DNA from: Breviolum minutum Mf 1.05b.01
Taxonomy: Eukaryota > Sar > Dinophyceae > Suessiales > Symbiodiniaceae
Assembly: GCA_000507305.1 (NCBI GenBank)
Contig: DF239911.1
Span: 1-64,000, forward strand
Direction of reading: 5' to 3'
Length of the DNA stretch: 64,000 nt
The notes beneath the pieces were generated by a model. That model was not told where the DNA came from. It did no database searches and was given only the letters and a program-made list of their open reading frames with translations. Below, one piece after another: positions 44,968-55,640 of the stretch. Each line of letters begins with the position of its first letter. The first letter of the stretch is position 1. A program made the position numbers and the translations under genes.

Positions 44968-45042
44968 TACACCCTGGAAAATGAACATGGAACCCCCAAA
45001 TGGAGATTAGGTTCAGATGATTTTCCTTTTCAATGAGGGAGT
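44968..45042. repeat. Family M element, right-truncated
   Basis: TACACCCTGGAAAATGAACA then TGGAACCCC on the left; GATGATTTTCCTTTTCAATG inside. The right arm is missing. Confidence 0.7.
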
Positions 45043-45077
45043 GGTATTTCTGTCGATCCGTTTCAGATGATTTTCAG

Positions 45078-45170
45078 GCGATCCGCCTGCGAGAAGCTTT
45101 GTTGCAACTCGCGGAGCTGCAACGAATCCTGTCCCTCGGACGATTGGGAGATGCCCCGGGTCCACACTGT
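45078..45170 (+). CDS. Exon candidate: AIRLREALLQLAELQRILSL
   Basis: ATGATTTTCAG acceptor, then AIRLREALLQLAELQRILSL and GRLGDAPGPHC. A Leu-rich amphipathic helix. GC-rich. A GT donor lies in CACACTGTGAG. The open frame otherwise enters the (GCT)n(GTT)n tract just downstream. Confidence 0.55.
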
Positions 45171-45193
45171 GAGATGGTTGTTGCTGTTGTTGG

Positions 45194-45278
<85 letters not shown>

Positions 45279-45282
45279 GCTT
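45194..45282. repeat. (GCT)n then (GTT)n microsatellites
   Basis: About 12 GCT units run directly into about 17 GTT units. If read in the upstream exon's frame they would code for poly-Ala and poly-Val. More likely intronic. Confidence 0.95.
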
Positions 45283-46106
45283 GTTGTTAGTTAATTGTTT
45301 GTTGGTGGTTGTTTGGTGGTTGTAGTTTGTTGCTTATTGGTTGTTTTTTGTTGTGGTTGTCGTTGTGGTCGGTGGTGGTTTCTGGACGCAAGGGCGAGAA
45401 GGGTAAGGGTATACATCCCAAAAGCAATATTAGCGATGTTGAAGTAGGATGAACACTGCGTTTGTGTCTGGAGTTTTAGTCACAGTGTTGTGAACAATCC
45501 CAACAGAAGGAACATGTCAAATATGTAAGTATATAATATTATATATATATATATTTTTTTTAAAGGTTGCAGAAACCCTGCAAAGGGTATATTTTTTGTG
45601 AAAGCAGTTTCGTGCCAGGAACCCCATCAACACTGTTGCAGTTACAGTGTTTAGACAGTTTGTATATGTAATTATGATTACTGAAAGGTATTGGAAGGCA
45701 TTGGGACTGAAAAGTATAGGCGGAATAGTTTTCCTTGCAATCAGGTCTGATTGGCCTTCCATGTGTCCATTGCTAGTGCATGGGCAACGAAACCTTTCCA
45801 TATGGCAGTGAAATTTTGGCGACTGGCAAGGGCATACCAAATGCAAAGTATGATTGGTTTGGTTTCTTACCCTGTGCTTTCAAGATCGCGCTGATCCAAA
45901 GTATATTAGCGGGTTGGGAATTGCACCATTTTTGCCGAGCAGTGTTCAGTTTACTCCAGTTGTGTAGGTATTGCTAGGTGATGTGGTCCATATATATATA
46001 TATATGGTCATTTCAAGGGGGGACATCCGGGGACATCAGGATCCTATCGTTGTCACCCAGTCACACTGGATGGGGGAAATGTCCCGAAAAACGGGTCCAC
46101 TTCTAC

Positions 46107-46194
46107 ATGGTGGTTTTCAAAGATTGTTCTGAACCCCTATTTGGGGGAAAAGATATCCATTTTGACTAGTATGTCTTCAATACCACCAACTAGA
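46107..46194. repeat. Family A element, diverged
   Basis: ATGGTGGTTTTCAAAGATTG to GTCTTCAATACCACCAACTA then G. It is followed immediately by family D. Confidence 0.8.
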
Positions 46195-46300
46195 TGGACG
46201 TTTCCAGAAATCATGGTACCCCCAAATCATCCATTCTAATAGGGTTTTCCATTATAAACCATCCATTTTGGGGTACCCCTATTTTTGGAAACATCCAGAT
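46193..46300. repeat. Family D element, reverse orientation
   Basis: AGATGGACGTTTCCAGAAAT to TTTTTGGAAACATCCAGAT. Abuts the family A right end. Confidence 0.9.
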
Positions 46301-46466
46301 AGTCTCAATTCGGGGTTACTACGGTATATTGAAAATTCGAGTATATGTGGAAAATCGCAAGAATCCCCGGGTTTTAGTCCGACCCCAAGGCGCGAGCGGT
46401 CGCTTGGCATGCTCCAACCGTTGAAAAACTTGGAGGCGTTTTCCGTTGTGATTTTCGTGGCCAAGC

Positions 46467-46570
46467 TAAGGGGTGGTTTTGAAAAGATTTTTTCTTGCAC
46501 CCCGAAAATTGGGGAGATGATCCAATTTTGACAAATATTTTTCAAATGGGTTGGTTCAACCACCAACTAG
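46467..46570. repeat. Family A element
   Basis: TAAGGGGTGGTTTTGAAAAG to GGTTGGTTCAACCACCAACT then AG. Interior CACCCCGAAAATTGGGGAGA. Confidence 0.88.
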
Positions 46571-47364
46571 CAAGTCTAAGTGGTGTCTATTAATAAGAGT
46601 ACATGGCCGTGATGAGTTGATTACTCTCCTGGAAAATAGTTAGCAAGTTGGCCCGGCCCCTCTGAAAATAGGCCCAAAGGAAACGCAAAAGGAATACTTC
46701 GCTAGAGTCTTCCAGTCCCATCAATTTTCATGGAAGGTGGCTCTAAACTCGGTTTTCGTGGAGTAAGAGTAGTTACGCCTGTGTTGGTGGAACATGTCAA
46801 TGTCAATTCATTTTTTCTGCTTTGGGTTTATCAAGGACGTGTGGTGGCACGGTGGGATCAATATATAATTATCATATACTGTAGAAGTTCTTGCTGAATA
46901 GGATTTTGGCCTCTAATCCGAGGCCTAGAGAAAAAAATCAGCGGTTTTTCAAGGCGAAATTTGCATTTCAACATCTACCATCCACTGTAATCACTATACC
47001 GACTCTACCGTCTTTGATCATGTCTTTGATTCTTTGAAGTGAAGCATCATTTTATGCACTGGATGGTCTTGTTTTTTCTTGGGTTCATCAATGCTGCTGC
47101 CAGAAAGTTGATTCATGATTTTGAGACTGAAGTGATCAAATGGATTGGAAGTTTATATCATAGACTTTACAATGGTGCATACACATAGCATGACATAGCT
47201 TGATATATACGAGAAAAAAGGTTACATGTATGGTATATCCACTGTTACAGTGTTTGGGCAGGACCCATATTTATTTATGTATAAAAAGAGAGAAAGAAAT
47301 ATACATATATGTATATACGTATGATATGTGTATCTCTTTTTTGTTTTATATCTATATTTATATA

Positions 47365-47453
47365 CCTAGAACCCAAATGACACTTGTTTTGATTCGAAAA
47401 GGCCTTGTTTTGGAGGGTTGACCTTCAAAAACAGAGGTCAGTTGGGTTCTAGG
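47365..47453. repeat. Family R inverted-repeat element, copy 1
   Basis: CCTAGAACCCAAATGACACT to GAGGTCAGTTGGGTTCTAGG. Inner arms GGTTGACCTTC and AGAGGTCAG also pair. It sits within (TA)n. Confidence 0.9.
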
Positions 47454-47540
47454 TATATATATATATATTTAATTATGTATGTATATATATATATATAGAT
47501 ATTGTTTATCGCATCTATATACGAACGGTATTTTACTTTT

Positions 47541-47688
47541 NTTACGTAAACTACTAAGGATNAGTCGGTGGGGNGGACGAAGGCACACGTAAGGGNNNNN
47601 NNNNNNNNNNNNNNNNNNNNNNNNNNNNNNNNNNNNNNNNNNNNNNNNNNNNNNNNNNNNNNNNNNNNNNNNNNNNNNNNNNNNNNNN
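47541..47688. other. Assembly gap and low-quality end
   Basis: Single N's at 47541, 47562 and 47574, then 93 N's from 47596 to 47688. The sequence just before the run looks like a poor read end. Confidence 0.98.
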
Positions 47689-47700
47689 TATATTTATATA

Positions 47701-47789
47701 CCTAGAACCCAAATGACACTTGTTTTGATTCGAAAAGGCCTTGTTTTGGAGGGTTGACCTTCAAAAACAGAGGTCAGTTGGGTTCTAGG
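47701..47789. repeat. Family R element, copy 2 (likely assembly duplicate)
   Basis: Identical to copy 1 in all bases compared, with the same (TA)n flanks, starting right after the gap (offset 336). Probably the same locus represented twice. Confidence 0.85.
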
Positions 47790-49560
47790 TATATATATAT
47801 ATATTTAATTATGTATGTATATATATATATAGATATGTTTTACTGCCATCATATCAAGGACTTTATTTCTTGAAACTCTAAGGATCGGACAAGCGAATGT
47901 ACCAGCAGAGGAGGAACGCATGAGACACCTGGATATGCCGACAGGTATGGGTTGGTTTCCGTTGGATTTTTGCCCCAACGGCTAAGGGAGCCTTCCACAT
48001 CTTCAAAAATTAATGGTAACTTTAGTTTTTGACTTTTTTTTAAATGTGCATATGTGTATCCAAAGAGGTATACTTGTTGCATTTTGTTGCAAAAAAAGAC
48101 ACGAAAGTTCATGAAACGAGTCTTCTTCCTTTGGTTTGATGATTTCTAGTCCTGTATGCAAGTGTTTTTTTGCGTTCATTTTTGTTCGATGAATTTCATC
48201 ATTGGGGGATGACGCCAGGTTTACCTGGATGATGTAGGGTGACAGGTGGTGTGCACATGTCCTTTCCTGTTTTGTTTAGGATTTCTACAAAGTGGGCCCC
48301 TACCAGTTGCAAGTACGGTTGTAACACTTCACTTATAAAGGGGTTCGAACCCGAGGTACAAATTTTTCAGTCCATTTGCTAACTTCATTTTCTAAATAGT
48401 AGTTGAGATGGTCCCTTTGCTGGTCCACATTATGGTAAATCGTGGAAATCGTGATCGTGCCATTGTTAATTGGCTGAATTGTTGATTGGTTGATGGATTG
48501 ATTGATTCATTGATTGATTACTAGGTGGTGGTTTCAAACATTTTATTTTCAGCCCTACTTGGGGAAGACTTCCAATTGACTGATATTTTTCAAATGGGTT
48601 GAAACCACCAACTAGATTAATTCTTCATTGATGGATTGATGGAAATTTATCGGTTGTTCAAGTGACTTCGGTTTTTCAGTGACCTCGAAAACCAAATTTC
48701 AGATGAACAAAAAAACATTTCTCTACGGAAAATCTCGCCTGCTGAATCATCCCAACATCTACCAATTCTATTTCCACATTATCCCAACAGAACCAACGCC
48801 AAACGTGACGACAAATCCGTCGCCGATTGCTGCTGTTTTACTAACGCTCAGGAAAAATCCTCTTGAAGGAGATGCAACAACTCCGTAAAGCCTTGTCGAC
48901 TTCACATCTAGGCTTTGTTGAAAAATGGCGTTTAAAAAAAAACCCTTTCCAAACGGGCTCTCATGGCAGATGATGGAGGTTGTTTTTTTTTTCACTTCCG
49001 CACCAAATTGGTCCAATTGTTCTGGTGCAGAAGGGGAACATGTTGTTTTCTGTTCCTCAATGTTTTTGGTCTAGGCATCATAGTTAAAAGAAAAAGGGTA
49101 CTCACCAAGAGACCACATTTCAGAGCATTTTTTTCAGGAAAAGGGATCTTCAAACGGACTTTGAACGGTTTGTGCATGATTTGGTGAGATGTTTCGCAGT
49201 ATCACAACTATCACTAGAAAAAAAACTTTCCACATCTACCAATATAGTTCAATTCCAATCATTGAATTTGGATTGACACAACGCTGTTAAATGGAACGGA
49301 AGCGTCCAGGAATACACCTGAACCCTCCAAGATTGTCAAACCTTGGGCAACCTTTAGGGCTTTTTCAGCGGTGGTGGCTGTGCAGTTCGAACATTTTGAT
49401 GCTCTTGTGGGTTCATTGCTGAAACAACGAGTTCCCTTAGACCCAGGTTGGCCCAACAGAGCCCCAAGAGCCGGATGTTTGCGGAGCAGAGTCCGTTGAC
49501 ATCGCGCCAGCGCTGCCTGATCAGTCAAGGCTTCAGTTGAACCCATTTCTTGTTTGGCAG
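47790..49560. other. Stretch with partial H and A elements
   Basis: H partial at 48288-48350 (ACAAAGTGGGCCCCTACCAG, right arm lost) and A at 48521. The part from 49270 to 49560 is GC-richer and open on both strands: a + frame has AVVAVQFEHFDALVGSLLKQ, a minus frame has EKALKVAQGLTILEGSGVFL. One of these may be an exon. Confidence 0.4.
48521..48615. repeat. Family A element with ATTA flanks
   Basis: CTAGGTGGTGGTTTCAAACA to GGGTTGAAACCACCAACTAG. ATTA on both sides. Consensus copy. Confidence 0.95.
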
Positions 49561-50084
49561 CCAGCCGCAGCAATCCAGCAACGCCGTGCAAGGCCAGATG
49601 CCCTCAGTGCACAGTTGAAGCGCTCCGGGAGGTTGCGCCCTTTGCGACATTGGATGCCAAACTGCTATCAAGTCTAACAAACATTCTCACCGGCGTTTTT
49701 GCCAGGACGATTGACACGTTCAAGGAGACTGAAGCTGCGAAGGGTCGTTACGTCAGAGGACGTCATAGGCCTATACTCAGTCATCGAGTTCGGCGCGATT
49801 CTACTTCGCAGCTCGTGCAGAGGCATTACCACCAATTGAGACGTGAGGAACAAGACGTGATGTTTTGCCTCCGCCACTTCGACGAAGTGACAGACAGTGC
49901 TGCAAAGGAGGAATGGCACCAGTGGTTTCACGAAGGGCCGGTTTGGTTCCCCAAACATGTGGGGAACTATATACATTTCGAGCAAAAGTCTGGAACTGCT
50001 CGTGCCTTCTTTCTTTATGACACAGAACCGGCGCAAAGAGAAGTTGCTAGGTCACTTCATGGAAGGCTGGCTATGCTATGTTGA
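49561..50084 (+). CDS. Long exon of an unrecognised gene
   Basis: TTGTTTGGCAG acceptor, then SRSNPATPCKARCPQCTVEA, later LLSSLTNILTGVFARTIDTF, HYHQLRREEQDVMFCLRHFD, KEEWHQWFHEGPVWFPKHVG and EPAQREVARSLHGRLAMLC, stop at 50082. About 174 codons without intron, GC-rich, no inverted-repeat element inside. There is no in-frame ATG until mid-exon, so it is an internal or terminal exon. A second + frame is open at its 5' end (AAAIQQRRARPDALSAQLKR). The longest uninterrupted coding block of the window. The family is not recognised; a retroposed gene or transposon remnant cannot be excluded. Confidence 0.7.
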
Positions 50085-50986
50085 CTCGCAGTGCTCGTTA
50101 CCAAATAAACCAGTCACCATCAGGATGGCGATAGGTATTTTGTTTCACACTATGGGTCTGTGTTGAAGGTTGGTTGAAGTCTTTGTTGCTGGCGCCAATA
50201 TCTATCTATCTGTCTATCTATTTATTGATCTATCTATCTGTCTACCTATTTATCTATCTCTATATGTATATGGGTGTTTCCTTAAATGGTGGTACCCCCA
50301 AAACACCCCAAAATGATCATGTTTAGTAGGAAAGACAATGGTTGTTGGGTACCACCATTTGAGGAACCCCCCATATATCTGTCTGGTAGATTCAAGCACA
50401 TGATACATGTAACTTAACTTGCATATTCAAGCCGATGAAAGCCACAAAAGACCTTTCGTGACCTTTCGGCACTGGCACTGTTACACGGTGTTTTTTTTCG
50501 GAGGGTGCCGGAGAGGTATTGATGAAAAAGGTCATGAATCATGCAATGAATCTTGGATGGTTTCCAGTAAAACTGGCAAGTGAAGGTGAGATAATAATGG
50601 CCATCGTCCTGAGTGAAGGTTATTTCACCCTACTATTACAACTGGGGTTACAACTGAGGTTATTTCGCCCTATAAATGTAAAGATATATCAAACATTTAC
50701 AGCAAGAACAGTTCTTTGGGTTTTGGCCAAATTATATCGACCCCTTTCCGCCGGTTGGTCATCCTTCTTCATGTTTTTTCATAACGTAATCCCTAAAGAT
50801 TCCCGAAAAATTCAGGTTTGGGAACTATAACGAAAACTTGGAAAACATATCATTACCATTCACTACCATTTAGGTATGGATTATTTTTGATTATTTGGTA
50901 TGTACACTGAACGGACCTGTCACAAAACAACCGGTTGGAAACCCGGTGATCTGATTGGTCGAGTTCGGTCCGATCTGACGTGCCAG
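50085..50986. other. Stretch with a (TCTA)n run and family E element
   Basis: TATCTATC repeats at 50203-50262 are followed directly by E. An open patch at 50519-50830 contains H-like ATTTCACCC and TACAACTGGGGTTAC strings and is not taken as coding. Confidence 0.45.
50266..50377. repeat. Family E element
   Basis: TATATGGGTGTTTCCTTAAA to TGAGGAACCCCCCATATAT. Full length. Confidence 0.92.
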
Positions 50987-51054
50987 GTCGCAATATCCAA
51001 GATGTGGAAGCGCAGCTCGGAGATGGCCGACCGTTTTCTTTTTTTGCCCGCAAG
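50987..51054 (+). CDS. Exon candidate ending at a family H element
   Basis: ACGTGCCAG acceptor, then RNIQDVEAQLGDGRPFSFFA and RK. The last base before GTGGGCCCC is the AAG of the H element arm (GCAAG/GTGGGC). Protein-like; the family is unknown. A second frame (VAISKMWKRSSEMADRFL) is also open. Confidence 0.5.
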
Positions 51055-51175
51055 GTGGGCCCCCACCAGTCATATATAAGTAGGGTCCCATGTCACTCCA
51101 TTTATAGAGGTGAAATAACCCCAGGCAAACCCATTTATATCCGGCCATTTATAAAGTTTATAACTACATTTGTAA
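51055..51175. repeat. Family H element, right end lost
   Basis: CAAGGTGGGCCCCCACCAGT then CATATATAAGTAGGGTCCCA; ATATCCGGCCATTTATAAAG inside as in 55159. The right arm has no GGGCCCACCTTG. Confidence 0.75.
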
Positions 51176-51657
51176 CAAAAAACAGTAAAAGAACAAAAAA
51201 ACAGACATACCTTGGAACATGTTATCATTTTTGGGTATCCATGTTGGTTTACGAGGGTGCATCCAGCATTGTGTTTGCAGTCACTTGTTGCATCAAGATC
51301 ACTACTGCTTGCATAGTAATTCTTGTGTGGTGTTTGTGTATACATTGAGGGAACATGTTATCCATCAAAAATTAAATGGGACCTTCCCAACGGACCCCGG
51401 ACCAGTAAGTTGCTAGCTAGAGCTATGAGATACCCAGGTTTAGGGGTCCGAGGACCGTGGGTCCTATTGGAGATTTTTTGGATGTCAACATCATTTTCCA
51501 TGTACTGATAAAGAAAAATTAACCATGCATTCCGTACCTGGTTTTTTAAGCAAGCTAGAGTCAAGGTAGTCCACGTAGACCCAAACGTGTCCAACGGTGT
51601 CAACTTTTCTGGTTATTTAATCTACGGCCGTGATTTCCAAACACTCCAACAAAAAAA

Positions 51658-51762
51658 CTACTCCCCGGAAAACTAACATGTCCCCTGAAAACCAATTGTT
51701 GGAAGATGTATTTCCTATTGAAATAGTCCCTTTTTAGGGGAGATGTTAGTTTTCGGGGGTGT
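51658..51762. repeat. Family L-type element
   Basis: TACTCCCCGGAAAACTAACA then TGTCCCCTGAAAA; TTTTTAGGGGAGATGTTAG then TTTTCGGGGGTGTA. The right end touches the next family A copy. Confidence 0.88.
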
Positions 51763-51879
51763 AGGTGGTGGTTTCAAATACTTTCTCTAATTTTTTATCC
51801 CGAAAATTGGGGGAAGAGTCGAACCCAATTTTTCACTTGCGCTAATATTTTCAGATGGCTTGAGGTTGCAACCAACGAG
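51763..51879. repeat. Family A element, diverged
   Basis: GGTGGTGGTTTCAAATACTT to GCTTGAGGTTGCAACCAACG. The interior is longer than usual. Confidence 0.8.
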
Positions 51880-51983
51880 CCGAGGTCCCTCAACAATCTC
51901 CGTGAAACCCTGGACAGTTTCACCTTTTCCGACGAGGCCCGAACAACTCCGGACTTCCCCAAAAAAAGGTCCAGAAAATCAGA

Positions 51984-52085
51984 ATTAGGTGGTGGCAACT
52001 CAAATATGTTTTATTTTCACCCCGAAAATTGGGGAAATGATCCAATTTGACGAGCATATTTTTCAAATGGGTTGAAACCAACTAG
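51984..52085. repeat. Family A element, GGTGGCAACTC subtype
   Basis: TTAGGTGGTGGCAACTCAAA to GGGTTGAAACCAACTAG. Matches 15657 in left arm and GACGAGCATA. Confidence 0.9.
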
Positions 52086-52672
52086 AGAAGAGTTCTGTTT
52101 TTTCTTGGAGTGAAATGGGTTGGATTATGGCTAGTCAACCTACCCCCCGGAACGTCCCCCCCTTCAGAAATAAAGGGTTTCAGAAGGGCTTCTGAAGAAA
52201 AAACCAAAGGTCAATGGTCCGTGATTGGATGATTTTGGATGATGGTTGATCAACAATTTTGGACGTCTCACAGGCGATCTGTTTTTTTTTAAACAGTTCT
52301 ACTCAAAAAATGTGGCAATATACACGCAAAATAGATTGATTCCATACATGTTCCCTAAATTTTTCCTTGATATCCATTTGTGCAAGCTATAGTTGTGAAC
52401 TTTCCATCCTCTCAACCAAACGCTTAACTCTTTCTGGCCAAACGTATACGGATTTTTTTTCCATGGAAAGTTCAGAACTATAACTGTTTGACTGTACAGA
52501 GGCGAACAATCTACATAAAGACATGTTGTTGCCTTCCATTTGGGCCGCCCTGTTTTGCAAAGATTCACAGATCCCTGTACTGACAACATGTAACCTTCCT
52601 TTAAGGCCCTGTTTCTGTGTGAGACAAGTCATCACCCAAAAATGGACTAGCTGAGCTTTTTGCGCCTTGAAG

Positions 52673-52737
52673 GTGCAACAATATGCAAGGAAAGCAGCCT
52701 TGGCAGTGGCACAAATTCAGGCTGCATTGGCTGAGAG
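52673..52737 (+). CDS. Exon candidate: VQQYARKAALAVAQIQAALA
   Basis: CCTTGAAG acceptor, then VQQYARKAALAVAQIQAALA and ES. An Ala-rich helix, strongly protein-like, but short. The donor is probably GA in GGCTGAGAG. Confidence 0.5.
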
Positions 52738-53183
52738 TTTTTTTTTTGGTGAGGGGGCGGAAGGGAGGAAGGGTAGAAAGATGACATCAGATTTAGTGAT
52801 GATTTAATGGTAACATTATTCACCTCTATGGTGCTTCTGAATTCCAGTTTGGAAAAAAACATGTTGAACTGTTAAGACGGAGATTGATGGAATTGATGAT
52901 GGTGCTCAGTTTGCCCCTTGCTGATTGACAAGAAAAGCAATTATTTCATTAGAACAACATGTTTCAATGTATATATGTACCCCACTTCCAGCGGGCTGAT
53001 TTCACAGACACACGCACACATTCTCAAGATTGCAGATTTGTCCCCCTTTTCATTTTCTGAAGCAAGCCGCCAGAGATGGTTTTTCTTCGGATCTACTAAT
53101 ATTGGTGAAACCAGGGTTTGGCGGCTTGATTTAGGGCCACTTACAAGTTACAACCCTGTTTCTATCTATACTTTTTTCTTACC

Positions 53184-53290
53184 TTACACTCCGGTAAACT
53201 AACATAGCAATGGGAAATCCACCATTTGAAGATGTATCTCCTATAAAAAATGGTGGTTTTCCATTGCTATGTTAGTTTACCAGAGGGTAT
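53184..53290. repeat. Family B element
   Basis: TACACTCCGGTAAACTAACA to GCTATGTTAGTTTACCAGAG then GGTA. Consensus copy. Confidence 0.95.
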
Positions 53291-53369
53291 ATCATATTCC
53301 TCGAAGTTGTACCTTCCATGAAACCCTTGCATTTTTTCCCACCGGTCTATTGGTCGATTGGACCAAAAA

Positions 53370-53522
53370 AATCAAGCCCTGAGGGTATTAGCATTTCTCA
53401 TCCATTGATGAAAGCCTTGGCTCAACAGTCTCTTGGTTGCACCTTTACGCAGCTCAAGTTTGCTACGTATACGCAAACGTCGAAGAAAGGTAGCCTAGCC
53501 AGCCTCCTGTGGCAGCAAAGGT
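53370..53522 (+). CDS. Exon candidate: SHPLMKALAQQSLGCTFTQL
   Basis: The frame reads PEGISISHPLMKALAQQSLG, CTFTQLKFATYTQTSKKGSL and ASLLWQQR. Protein-like; it could include a diverged PPR helix, but the signature residues are absent. Edges are uncertain. Confidence 0.5.
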
Positions 53523-53746
53523 TTTTTTGCAAACTACATGGTGAAATAAAGCATTTGATAGGATACTTCCACTGTTTGGTACAGATAGTAAGTTGAGTTC
53601 AACAGGAAAATGTCACCACTTGAAAGTGGGAGAACCAACTATATACATGAAAAACAAGTCCATTTGGACAGAGTACTTTTTGTATCTATATGTTTTATTC
53701 ATGCTTTCTGAAGCAATTTTGTTGTCTGTTTCAATTGGCACTACTG

Positions 53747-53850
53747 TTAATGGAAGAAATTTGGCGAAGCAGTTGATAAGTTTATACCATTGCTTTATAG
53801 GGGTTTTATACATACCAGGTGCAGGATGGAAGCTTCCATCAACAGTATTT
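53747..53850. repeat. Family J element, diverged
   Basis: TACTGTTAATGGAAGAAATT to AGCTTCCATCAACAGTA. A 151-codon frame passes through it, which I regard as chance. Confidence 0.85.
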
Positions 53851-53892
53851 GGGGTTCCATTGCTGGTTGGTTGTTGGCTGGCGAGTGCTCAG

Positions 53893-53985
53893 GTATTCAA
53901 GCAAACATGGTTCGTTGGAGGCAGGGATTTCCTGTTGGATGCCTTGGCCTTTGATGATTTTTCCGAAGATTTTCGGAGATCTGGA
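53893..53985 (+). CDS. Exon candidate: VFKQTWFVGGRDFLLDALAF
   Basis: GAGTGCTCAG acceptor, then VFKQTWFVGGRDFLLDALAF and DDFSEDFRRSGD. Acidic end. Protein-like; the family is unknown. Confidence 0.5.
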
Positions 53986-55495
53986 GATACATATATTTTG
54001 TCAGTGAAAAACCACTGGAAATGTCACTTTTTTTCGAACCACTGCTAAACAAAAAAATCAAAGGAAAAACATCTTCTTAACCCCCATGACATTAGGTTCA
54101 AAATCTTGATTTGCCCGGGTGTAGTTCATTCAATGACGGACTGGTGTCATGTTTTAGGTTTTTCGAATCGGCAAAAATTCATCAAATTTACCTTTAGACG
54201 ATTGACAACTTGAGTCTAAAACTTGTGCATACTTGTGCCAGAAATGTGCAAAATTGCAATTATTGAACTGAAAAGTGCACTTTGCACATCAATAGGGCTC
54301 AGACATAGGGGTCCCACCAAAACCCTGGGAACTAAGTTGGCCACAAAAGCTGTACATTGATTTTTATGAAGGGAACCCGTTTTTTTAACCGCTGTTTTTC
54401 ACAGGTTTTCCAGTGTTTTTAGGCAGGACCCCAAATAGATTGAAAAATGCCTCGATGTCGCAAGATTCAATACCTCCATAAGGTGGCACATGGTTTTCCA
54501 TGGTTTTTTCCACAGCAAGACACACCTCCAAAGGGCCCTCTTTTCTCCATTTACATAAAACAAAAGAAACGGCAACTTCACTTCTTCGAGGAAAAAATGA
54601 TCCAAATTAGTGGTAACCACCCTTAGATTAACATCAAATCAAAGTAACTTTCTATTTTTATAGTGAAGGTTTATTGCAACAAGAAATCATCTTACCCAAC
54701 CTGGGGTATCATTTGGGGTTTCCTCCCGCCACCCAGGATGCAATCGTCTCCACCATGATGACATGAAACCATTTTTTTATCGCCTGTTTAAGGTGTTCAC
54801 GGGAAGGTTTCGTTCGGGATTCCCTAGTGATATAACCATGCTGGTGGTGGCTATTACTGGAGTGTTCTTTCAAGGTCACTCTGAAAAATCACCGGGTTCC
54901 AAAAATTGTCTGATTTTGCCAGATTAATTTGAAAATACACACCGCAAATGGTGGTGCTTTAATAAGGGAATTCCCCCTCCAAAAAAGTTCAGGTTGAGGG
55001 ACTTCAGGGGGGAAATTTGCCCAGATAAATTCCTGAAGCTCACAGCAAAAGCACCTAAAAGCTGTTTTCTTTTTCTGGAGACACAAGAAACTTGCCTTTG
55101 GCGCCTGGCCCAACCTCCAGACCAAGGATGGCAGATGAAAGTCTTCAGGCTAGTTACAAGGTGGGCCAATTACCAATTAGAAGTAGGGTCCCAGAACTCC
55201 ATTTTTAGGGGTGAAATAATAACCCCAGGCAAACCCATTTATATCCGGCTTTATAATTCCATTTATAACTAGGCCCGAGGCCCACCTTGTACAAGATATA
55301 ATATACATGTATATATGTGTGTTTTTCAGAATTTTCCTGGATTATTTCCAGCCATTGAGGGATAAAATGTAAAAGCCTGAAAATGAAAAGTTGGCTTTAT
55401 CCCAGGTTCAGGGTTTTTTGTCTTTTTGGAGCGTCATGTCAGGTTATGGCCTTTTTGTGGCAATATTTTCTGTGCCGCAGCCAGCAGCTATTGCA
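53986..55495. other. Stretch with family H element
   Basis: Largely AT-rich without element until H at 55159. A patch at 55000-55157 (FLKLTAKAPKSCFLFLETQE) is open up to the GT of the H arm and may be an exon. Confidence 0.45.
55159..55290. repeat. Family H element
   Basis: ACAAGGTGGGCCAATTACCA to AACTAGGCCCGAGGCCCACC then TTGTA. Interior AAACCCATTTATATCCGGC is shared with 51055. Confidence 0.9.
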
Positions 55496-55640
55496 CAGGA
55501 GTGGTTGTTGCCCACAAGACTGGGGATGCCACCTTGCTTCAAGGATTGCTTGGGGGGGCTATCCTTGCAAAGGAGCAAGAGGCTATCAGCCCAACAGGCC
55601 CGACAGGTGCGTTGACACCCAGAATGGAAACGCAATGATC
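55496..55640 (+). CDS. Exon candidate: GVVVAHKTGDATLLQGLLGG
   Basis: A GC-rich block open in three + frames. The best frame reads CTGVVVAHKTGDATLLQGLL, GGAILAKEQEAISPTGPTGA and LTPRMETQ before TGA at 55636. The G-V-V-V-A...T-G-D-A-T string faintly recalls P-type ATPases, but the conserved context is missing. Confidence 0.4.

Larger units (their letters stand above)
43852..45077. other. 3' flank of the 43.3 kb gene with L, C, C, G and M elements
   Basis: The first 250 bases are probably 3' untranslated sequence. Five elements follow in less than 900 bp (44165, 44388, 44641, 44782, 44968). Confidence 0.5.
45283..47364. other. Stretch with A, D, A elements and no firm exon
   Basis: GT/GTTG-rich until about 45400, then AT-rich. 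Elements at 46107, 46193 and 46467. A patch at 46380-46460 (PRRERSLGMLQPLKNLEAFS) is weakly exon-like. Confidence 0.45.
51176..52672. other. Stretch with L and two A elements
   Basis: L-type at 51658 followed at once by A (51763), and A at 51984. Minus-strand frames at 52299-52635 (RLHVVSTGICESLQNRAAQM) look mildly protein-like and might be an exon on the other strand. Confidence 0.4.

Noticed and set aside
49259-49591. 110-codon minus-strand frame
   Set aside because: It has no ATG at its start, competes with an open + frame, and no splice signals favour it. Mentioned only in the stretch description.
53593-54048. 151-codon + frame with hydrophobic segments
   Set aside because: It runs straight through a family J element. 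Only the part after the CTCAG acceptor at 53893 is kept as an exon candidate.
55496-55640. Resemblance of GVVVAHKTGDATLL to P-type ATPases
   Set aside because: The surrounding conserved residues (the TGE loop, DKTG) are not present nearby, so the match is likely chance.
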